Below, piece by piece: positions 59,557-64,000 of a stretch of 64,000 nt of DNA. Both the position numbers and the translations under genes were made by a program. How positions within the stretch are numbered: position 1 is the first letter of the stretch; every line of letters begins with the position of its first letter. A model generated the notes under the pieces. That model made no database searches. It saw nothing but the letters and a program-made list of their open reading frames with translations, and was not told the DNA's origin. Source of the DNA: Bacterioplanes sp965233665 (GTDB taxonomy: Bacteria; Pseudomonadota; Gammaproteobacteria; Pseudomonadales; Oceanobacteraceae); assembly GCA_965233665.1 (NCBI GenBank), contig CBDDTG010000015.1:1-64000 (forward strand). Direction: 5' to 3'.

Positions 59557-60630
59557 ATGAAGATTGGTATTCTCGGCAACGGCCAGCTTGGACAAATGCT
59601 GGCCGACAGCGTCAGCGATCTGCCGCAGTTGGATGTTCACCTATACGATTTACGTGCCTACAGTGCCGACTCACTCAACGAGTTTGTCGCCCAAGTTGAC
59701 TGCATCAGCTTCGAAACTGAGAACATCAGCGCCCAGATCGTCGCACAGCTTGAGCCCTATGCCGACAAACTGCGGCCTGGCCTGGATGCTTTGAAGACCT
59801 TCCAAGATCGCTTGCTGGAAAAGCGCGCCTTACGCGCTGCCGGCATTGCCACGGCCGAATTTTACGCAGTAAATTCTCTCGCCGACGTGCACGACGCCAT
59901 AGAGCAACTCGGCCTGCCTTTGATATTAAAAACCACCACCGAAGGCTATGACGGCAAGGGTCAGTTTGTGGTTCGCGAGGCAGAACAAGCCCAAGCGGCT
60001 TGGGATGCCATCGGCGGCCGCGCCCTCATTGCCGAAGCCTTCGTGACCTTTGAGCGCGAAACGTCCGTCATTGCCAGTCGCGATGCGCAAGGTCAGCTGG
60101 TGGTTTGGCCGATGACTGAAAACGTCCACCACGAGGGCATTTTGCGCTACTCGCTGTACCCGGCGGATGCGTTGACGGCGGAAAAACAAGCGCAAGCAGA
60201 GCGCTACGTTCGCCAGCTCGCCGACAGCCTAGATTACGTCGGCACCATCACGTTGGAGCTGTTTGATACCAGCGCAAGCCTTGTGGCCAATGAAGTCGCG
60301 CCACGCGTGCACAACTCCGGCCACTGGTCGATTGAAGGTGCCCATACCAGTCAGTTCCGCAACCATATGCTGGCCATTGCAGGCTTGCCACTGGGAAGCA
60401 CACAGCCAAAACACAACAGCGTTGCCATGCTCAATGTGATTGGCGATGAGCACCCTGCGCAAGTGGCTGATGAGCTGTCTCAGGCGCACCGCCATAGCTA
60501 TGGCAAAGAAGCACGCCCCGGTCGAAAACTGGGGCATATCACTGTCACAGCGGATAACAACCAGCAACGTGACAACACCATTGATCAACTGCAAGCCGTG
60601 CTACCGGCTGCGACCTGGCCAATGAGGTAA
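59557..60630 (+). CDS. purK: N5-carboxyaminoimidazole ribonucleotide synthase
   Basis: A 357-residue ATP-grasp enzyme that carboxylates AIR at N5 using bicarbonate and ATP. The N-terminal domain has GNGQLGQMLADS. The ATP-grasp segments are KTTTEGYDGKGQFVV (about 126-140), VAEAF-like LIAEAFVTFERETSVI (about 152-168) and NEVAPRVHNSGHWSIEGAHTSQF (about 250-272). It is paired with purE as in most gammaproteobacteria and followed after 3 bases by the DUF2058 gene. Confidence 0.96.
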   Translation: MKIGILGNGQLGQMLADSVSDLPQLDVHLYDLRAYSADSLNEFVAQVDCISFETENISAQIVAQLEPYADKLRPGLDALKTFQDRLLEKRALRAAGIATAEFYAVNSLADVHDAIEQLGLPLILKTTTEGYDGKGQFVVREAEQAQAAWDAIGGRALIAEAFVTFERETSVIASRDAQGQLVVWPMTENVHHEGILRYSLYPADALTAEKQAQAERYVRQLADSLDYVGTITLELFDTSASLVANEVAPRVHNSGHWSIEGAHTSQFRNHMLAIAGLPLGSTQPKHNSVAMLNVIGDEHPAQVADELSQAHRHSYGKEARPGRKLGHITVTADNNQQRDNTIDQLQAVLPAATWPMR

Positions 60631-60633
60631 GAC

Positions 60634-61179
60634 ATGGCTAAATCACTACAGGAACAGCTGTTGGCCTCCGGCTTGGTCAACAACAAAAAAGCGAAGCAAG
60701 CTCAACGCGACAAAAAGCGTCAACAGCATTTGCAGCGCACCGGCAAAGAAGACATTGTCGATGAAAGCAAAGTTAATGCAGAGAAAGCTCGCAAAGAAAA
60801 AGCTGAGCGAGATAAAGAGCTAAACCGCCAGCGCGAAGAACAGGCACAAAAGAAAGCCGTTGCCGCGCAAATTCGCCAACTGGTGGCCAGCAATGCCATC
60901 GTCAGCGAAAAAGGCGATGTGCGTTACCAGTTTGTCGGCCCGGACAACAAAGTAAAACCGCTGCACGTGGACCAAGCGATCTTTGACCGTTTGAGCCGAG
61001 GTCAGCTGGCCATCATGGAGCTCGGCAACAGTTTCGCGGTAATTCCCGTGCCGGTCACAGAAAAAATTCGCCAGCGCGACAGCGACATATTTATTTATAT
61101 CGCCGATGCCAAAGCGAACCAATTGGATGAAGACGACCCTTATGCCGCTTATCAAATCCCTGACGATTTAATGTGGTAA
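60634..61179 (+). CDS. DUF2058 family protein (YaiL-like)
   Basis: A 181-residue cytoplasmic protein. It begins MAKSLQEQLLASGLVNNKKAKQAQRDKKR and continues with a long, highly charged helical part rich in Lys, Arg, Glu and Gln (to about 85). The C-terminal domain (about 88-181) is compact and ends DDPYAAYQIPDDLMW, as in YaiL. Proteins of this family are often described as nucleoprotein- or polynucleotide-associated, but no function is established. It lies 3 bases after purK. Confidence 0.85.
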   Translation: MAKSLQEQLLASGLVNNKKAKQAQRDKKRQQHLQRTGKEDIVDESKVNAEKARKEKAERDKELNRQREEQAQKKAVAAQIRQLVASNAIVSEKGDVRYQFVGPDNKVKPLHVDQAIFDRLSRGQLAIMELGNSFAVIPVPVTEKIRQRDSDIFIYIADAKANQLDEDDPYAAYQIPDDLMW

Positions 61180-61187
61180 GCAGCCTG

Positions 61188-61204
61188 GCGGCGCCCTGCG
61201 CCGC
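61188..61204 (+). terminator. GC-rich hairpin after the purEK-DUF2058 operon
   Basis: GCGGCGC (61188-61194) and GCGCCGC (61198-61204) form a strong stem around CCT, with further weak pairing outside. TGCTTTCCTTCC follows, so it is a plausible terminator 8 bases after the DUF2058 stop. Confidence 0.6.
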
Positions 61205-61298
61205 TGCTTTCCTTCCTCACTGACACCAACTTTAAAACGCCAAGACCACAGTTAACCCGCGGCAAATCGCGGTTACATACCTCCGTGACATAACTGCA

Positions 61299-61315
61299 CT
61301 GGCGGCGAACGCCAG
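61299..61315. promoter_or_regulatory. Short inverted repeat upstream of the BLUF gene
   Basis: CTGGCG (61299-61304) and CGCCAG (61310-61315) flank GCGAA, 45 bases before the BLUF start. A second repeat, CCGCG-GCAAAT-CGCGG, lies about 30 bases further upstream (around 61257-61272). They may be operator sites or transcript hairpins. No clear sigma-28 promoter was found. Confidence 0.3.
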
Positions 61316-61359
61316 AACATCTACAGTGAAAACAATCACTTCGTCCATACGGGCCAGTT

Positions 61360-61809
61360 ATGCTGATCGAACTTTTGTATGTCAGTCGCTCACGCCAACG
61401 CTTCGATGATCAAGCCCTGACAGAGCTTTTGAGAATTGCCCGGCGCAACAACCAAGGTCATGGCATTACCGGGCTACTGCTGTACGACGGCGCCGGCACT
61501 TTCATCCAGGCTTTAGAGGGAGAAGATGAGCAAGTGATGCGGCTGTTTAATCGCATCACGACCGATGAACGCCACGATCATGTGCACGTACTCGGGCGTC
61601 AACGCCTTCAGCAGCGCAGCTTTCCTGAATGGCAAATGGGCTTCTTTCCCATATCGCCTGAGCTGATCAGCAAAGTTGAAGGCTTTTCTAACTTTATGTT
61701 TGCTGACAGCCAAAAGGGGCTTAGCCAACAAGAAACGTCGTTTGCCTTTCGCATGCTGGATTATTTTCGCCTTAAAGCCCGCTTAGAACGGGAGCGCCAT
61801 GCATGTTGA
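61360..61809 (+). CDS. BLUF-domain blue-light photoreceptor
   Basis: A 149-residue single-domain flavin (FAD) photoreceptor. The residues essential for the BLUF photocycle are all present: Tyr7, Asn31 and Gln50 (FIQALEG), with Trp91 and Met93 in FPEWQMGF. GITGLLLYDGAGTFIQALEG and TTDERHDHVHVL are the family core. After the domain (about 95-149) lies a short helical C terminus, as in PixD/BlsA-type short BLUF proteins that signal through a partner. The next gene, a chemoreceptor, overlaps it by 7 bases and is the obvious candidate partner. Confidence 0.94.
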   Translation: MLIELLYVSRSRQRFDDQALTELLRIARRNNQGHGITGLLLYDGAGTFIQALEGEDEQVMRLFNRITTDERHDHVHVLGRQRLQQRSFPEWQMGFFPISPELISKVEGFSNFMFADSQKGLSQQETSFAFRMLDYFRLKARLERERHAC

Positions 61810-63482
61810 AGCACATAAAAGTTGCCCATAACGTTGCCCTGCTCGCCATCGCACTGTTGCTACTCCTGCTTCTTACTGGCGCAAGCGCTTACCAGACAAT
61901 GAGCCAAATTGGTCGAGAAATTCATGATATTGCTGAGTTTGATGTGCCGATTGCCAATCAGCTGTCCGAACTCAGTGAAAACCAACAGAGGCACGCCCTC
62001 ACCTTTGAACAAACACTGCTGTCCATTGCCCTCGAAACGCCACGTCAAACCAACGCCCTAAGCGCTGAGTTGGCCACCCTCGATCAAGCCATCACTCAGC
62101 TTTATCAAACCCTGGGCAGTCAGATAGAGCTGGCATTAAGCGCCAGCCACGACGAGGCGATCAAGGTCGTACTGAAAGAGAAACAAAGCTCGCTCCGCCA
62201 ACTGCAGCAAGATGGGCGCAATCTAAGTCAGCAACGCAGCTCGCTGCTTCAGCAAGCACAGCAACAAGGCGTGCAATCGATAAAATCGTCGCTGGAAGCG
62301 CTCGAACAGCAGCAGCAGGCCCTCAACGCAAAAATATTGGCAATGTCTCAGCAAATTCGACAACTGACCTTGCAAGCAGCGCAGCGCGCCGATGTAGCAG
62401 AACAACAAGGCATTCAGCGCCTGGTGATATTGTTGGTGATTGCATTGCTGTTAGGCAGTGGCCTGTCTTGGTTAATCAGTCGCAGTATCGTCGTACCTTT
62501 GCAAAATATGAGCGCACGCTTAAAACACATCGCCAGTGGTGACGGTGATTTAACTCAGACCCTGGACGACAGCGGCAACAGCGAGTTGAGCGAGATAGGC
62601 CGCGGTTTCAATCGCTTCTTAGCCGTGCTGCGCCGGCTTATCATAGCTAGCAGTGACAACGCCAATGAGCTGGGCAAATCCTCCGAAACCGCTTTGCAAA
62701 TCATGCGAGATACTTTAGAAAATGTTGAACGCCAATATGTGGAAACCGAGCAAGTGGCGACCGCCGTCAACGAAATGAGCGCCACCACAGAGGACGTGGC
62801 ACGCAGCTCTAATCATGCCTCTGACGTGACAGAGCAAGTGCGCACCCAAGTGCTCAACGGTCGAGAAGGCGCTGAAATCACGCAAGCCACGATCAGTCGC
62901 TTGGCTCAGGAAATCGACAATGCCTCTAATGTGGTTTCAGCTCTGGTAGAAGAAACACGCAACATTGCCGTGGTATTAGACACCATTCAGAGCATTGCCG
63001 AGCAAACCAACTTATTGGCGCTCAACGCCGCCATTGAAGCTGCCCGTGCTGGAGAGCAAGGGCGAGGATTCGCCGTGGTCGCTGACGAAGTGCGCTCACT
63101 GGCGCAGCGCACGCATTCCTCCACCGAAGACATTCAAAAACTGGTGCAACGACTGCAGACCGAAGCCAACAATGCCGTCAACAGCATGCGCTCTGGACAA
63201 CAAGCCAGCGAGGAATGCTTACAGCAAAGCCAGGCGACAGCAGCGACGTTTGAGCAAGCATCGGAAGCCGTCAACCAAATCACCGACCTGAATCACCAAA
63301 TCGCGGCTGCAGCCGAAGAGCAAGCCAGCGTCGCCGTCGAGATCAACCACAGCCTGAACAGCATCAGCGATCTGGCCGAAGTTACGACTCAGGGGGCGAA
63401 AAAGACCCACGCCGCCAATGAAAACATTGCCATGCGCCTGATCGACCTTCATACCAAGCTAAATCGCTTTAAAACCGAATAA
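61803..63482 (+). CDS. Methyl-accepting chemotaxis protein
   Basis: A 559-residue chemoreceptor. TM1 lies at about 8-30 (NVALLAIALLLLLLLTGASAY) and TM2 at about 206-226 (LVILLVIALLLGSGLSWLI). A periplasmic helical-bundle domain of about 175 residues lies between them; it is Gln-rich with no recognised ligand pocket. A HAMP domain follows (about 228-282), then the signalling hairpin, with the conserved tip EQTNLLALNAAIEAARAGE and GFAVVADEVRSLAQRT (about 400-440). No C-terminal CheR-binding pentapeptide is present (ends NRFKTE). The ATG lies inside the last codons of the BLUF gene, with GGGAG upstream, indicating coupled translation. It may carry blue-light information from BLUF to the flagellar or pilus chemotaxis pathway. 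Confidence 0.93.
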   Translation: MLKHIKVAHNVALLAIALLLLLLLTGASAYQTMSQIGREIHDIAEFDVPIANQLSELSENQQRHALTFEQTLLSIALETPRQTNALSAELATLDQAITQLYQTLGSQIELALSASHDEAIKVVLKEKQSSLRQLQQDGRNLSQQRSSLLQQAQQQGVQSIKSSLEALEQQQQALNAKILAMSQQIRQLTLQAAQRADVAEQQGIQRLVILLVIALLLGSGLSWLISRSIVVPLQNMSARLKHIASGDGDLTQTLDDSGNSELSEIGRGFNRFLAVLRRLIIASSDNANELGKSSETALQIMRDTLENVERQYVETEQVATAVNEMSATTEDVARSSNHASDVTEQVRTQVLNGREGAEITQATISRLAQEIDNASNVVSALVEETRNIAVVLDTIQSIAEQTNLLALNAAIEAARAGEQGRGFAVVADEVRSLAQRTHSSTEDIQKLVQRLQTEANNAVNSMRSGQQASEECLQQSQATAATFEQASEAVNQITDLNHQIAAAAEEQASVAVEINHSLNSISDLAEVTTQGAKKTHAANENIAMRLIDLHTKLNRFKTE

Positions 63483-63483
63483 A

Positions 63484-63501
63484 GGCGCCAACCGGCGCCT
63501 A
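63484..63501. terminator. Hairpin between the convergent chemoreceptor and TonB-receptor genes
   Basis: AGGCGCC (63484-63490), AACC, and GGCGCCT (63495-63501) form a perfect stem. On the minus strand it is followed by TTTATT. On the plus strand A residues follow. It probably ends the TonB receptor transcript and perhaps, weakly, the chemoreceptor transcript. Confidence 0.6.
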
Positions 63502-63510
63502 AAACAACCC

Positions 63511-64000
63511 TTAGAACCGATACTTGGTAGACACACTGACATTGCGTGGATCGCCCGGCTGACCGCCAAGGAACATCGGCTTGCTGTAGTACGTTTCATT
63601 GGTCAGATTATGAACATTTAACTGCAGCGCCAGCTGCTCGTAATCGTAACTGACTGCGGCGTCAAAGCGCGTGTATTCCGGCACAACGGCTTTATCGACT
63701 CCGAAGGATGACGAGTTAATCGTACGCTTGTCTTCATACTGCACACCCAGCGCCAGCGTCACTGGTGCAGGTAACTGACTCAGAGGCAGGCTGTAACGTC
63801 CCCACACGCTGGCGAAACGTTTTGGTATGCCCTTCACTTGCCCCAAGTTCTCGCCCTTGCGCACCTGCTCGGCCTTTTGATAAGTGGCGTTCATTGTCAG
63901 CTGCCAGCGCTCTGCCAAGGCCAACGCCAAATCCAACTCATAGCCACGGGTTTTGTCTTCGTCATCGTAGAAGTATTGACGCACATCGACGTTATATTCG
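63511..64000 (-). CDS. TonB-dependent siderophore-type receptor, C-terminal part
   Basis: Only the last 163 or so residues lie in the window; the gene continues beyond the right edge. The visible part is the end of a beta barrel: YELDLALALAERWQLTMNATY, FASVWGRYSLPLSQLP, AVSYDYEQLALQLNVHNLTNETYY, and the final strand ending in Phe (STKYRF). The pattern NLTNETYY ... GDPRNVSVSTKYRF is typical of FhuE/FpvA-like siderophore receptors. This is unrelated in sequence to the receptor at the left end of the window. An iron-related role is inferred. Confidence 0.9.
   Translation of the reverse strand, partial: EYNVDVRQYFYDDEDKTRGYELDLALALAERWQLTMNATYQKAEQVRKGENLGQVKGIPKRFASVWGRYSLPLSQLPAPVTLALGVQYEDKRTINSSSFGVDKAVVPEYTRFDAAVSYDYEQLALQLNVHNLTNETYYSKPMFLGGQPGDPRNVSVSTKYRF

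Noticed and set aside
1..64000. CRISPR array, insertion sequence, integron, prophage, tRNA or rRNA
   Set aside because: I saw no regularly spaced repeats, transposase or integrase genes, attachment-site duplications, tRNA T-loop patterns or rRNA segments.

Overview
The window looks like chromosomal DNA of a Gram-negative, motile or formerly motile gammaproteobacterium related to the marine Oceanospirillales/Pseudomonadales. The reasons are gene order and families: psrA next to lexA-sulA with nagZ and a methylthioinosine-type phosphorylase behind it (the Pseudomonas arrangement), a complete ccmABCDEFGHI operon with orphan FliK-like and FlhB-tail-like genes beside it, hemN, outer-membrane TonB-dependent receptors and purEK. 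The genus cannot be fixed from the sequence. Genes are packed tightly. There are many 1-4 bp start/stop overlaps and several convergent genes that overlap at their 3' ends. I see no insertion sequence, prophage, CRISPR array, rRNA or tRNA.

Layout. 1-4378: start of an RND efflux adaptor (partial), a divergent AraC-type regulator with a perfect palindrome between them, and a large TonB-dependent receptor. 4379-5212: a long gene-free region. 5213-12054: a four-gene peptide-type ABC importer (lipoprotein, two permeases, fused double ATPase) and a TetR regulator with a near-perfect operator. 12179-18541: glycine handling, with gcvT, gcvH and gcvP, a CARB-like class A beta-lactamase on the other strand, then a tandem glycine riboswitch controlling a TRIC/UPF0126 membrane protein. 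18538-25679: a DEDDh exonuclease and a CNBD-CBS-nucleotidyltransferase protein facing a transporter-fused hybrid histidine kinase, then a DUF2804 protein. 25693-35677: the cytochrome c maturation operon, FliK/FlhB-like orphans and a TetR. 35983-45754: hemN, a thioredoxin-fold protein, an OlsB-like lipid acyltransferase behind a Pho-box-like site, DUF4442, a Bax-like glucosaminidase, PilZ, ackA-pta and a PlsC-like acyltransferase. 45718-54570: a diguanylate cyclase, cysK, alkB, a beta-barrel protein, a FieF-type exporter, a membrane-tailed response regulator, a lipoprotein and two orphan betaine-type binding proteins. 54716-61179: mtnP-like, nagZ, L,D-transpeptidase, psrA, lexA, sulA, purE, purK and DUF2058. 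61360-64000: a BLUF blue-light sensor overlapping a chemoreceptor, then the end of a second TonB-dependent receptor.

Working together. The glycine block pairs catabolism (gcvTHP) with a glycine-sensing RNA that controls a membrane protein of a family linked to glycine transport. The first TonB receptor and the ABC importer could form an outer-to-inner-membrane peptide route. The psrA-lexA region joins fatty-acid/stationary-phase control to the SOS response through adjacent operators. The strongest candidate for an undescribed system is the translationally coupled BLUF-MCP pair, which suggests a split blue-light chemotaxis receptor. All functions are read from sequence motifs and remembered family features. 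No database search was run.
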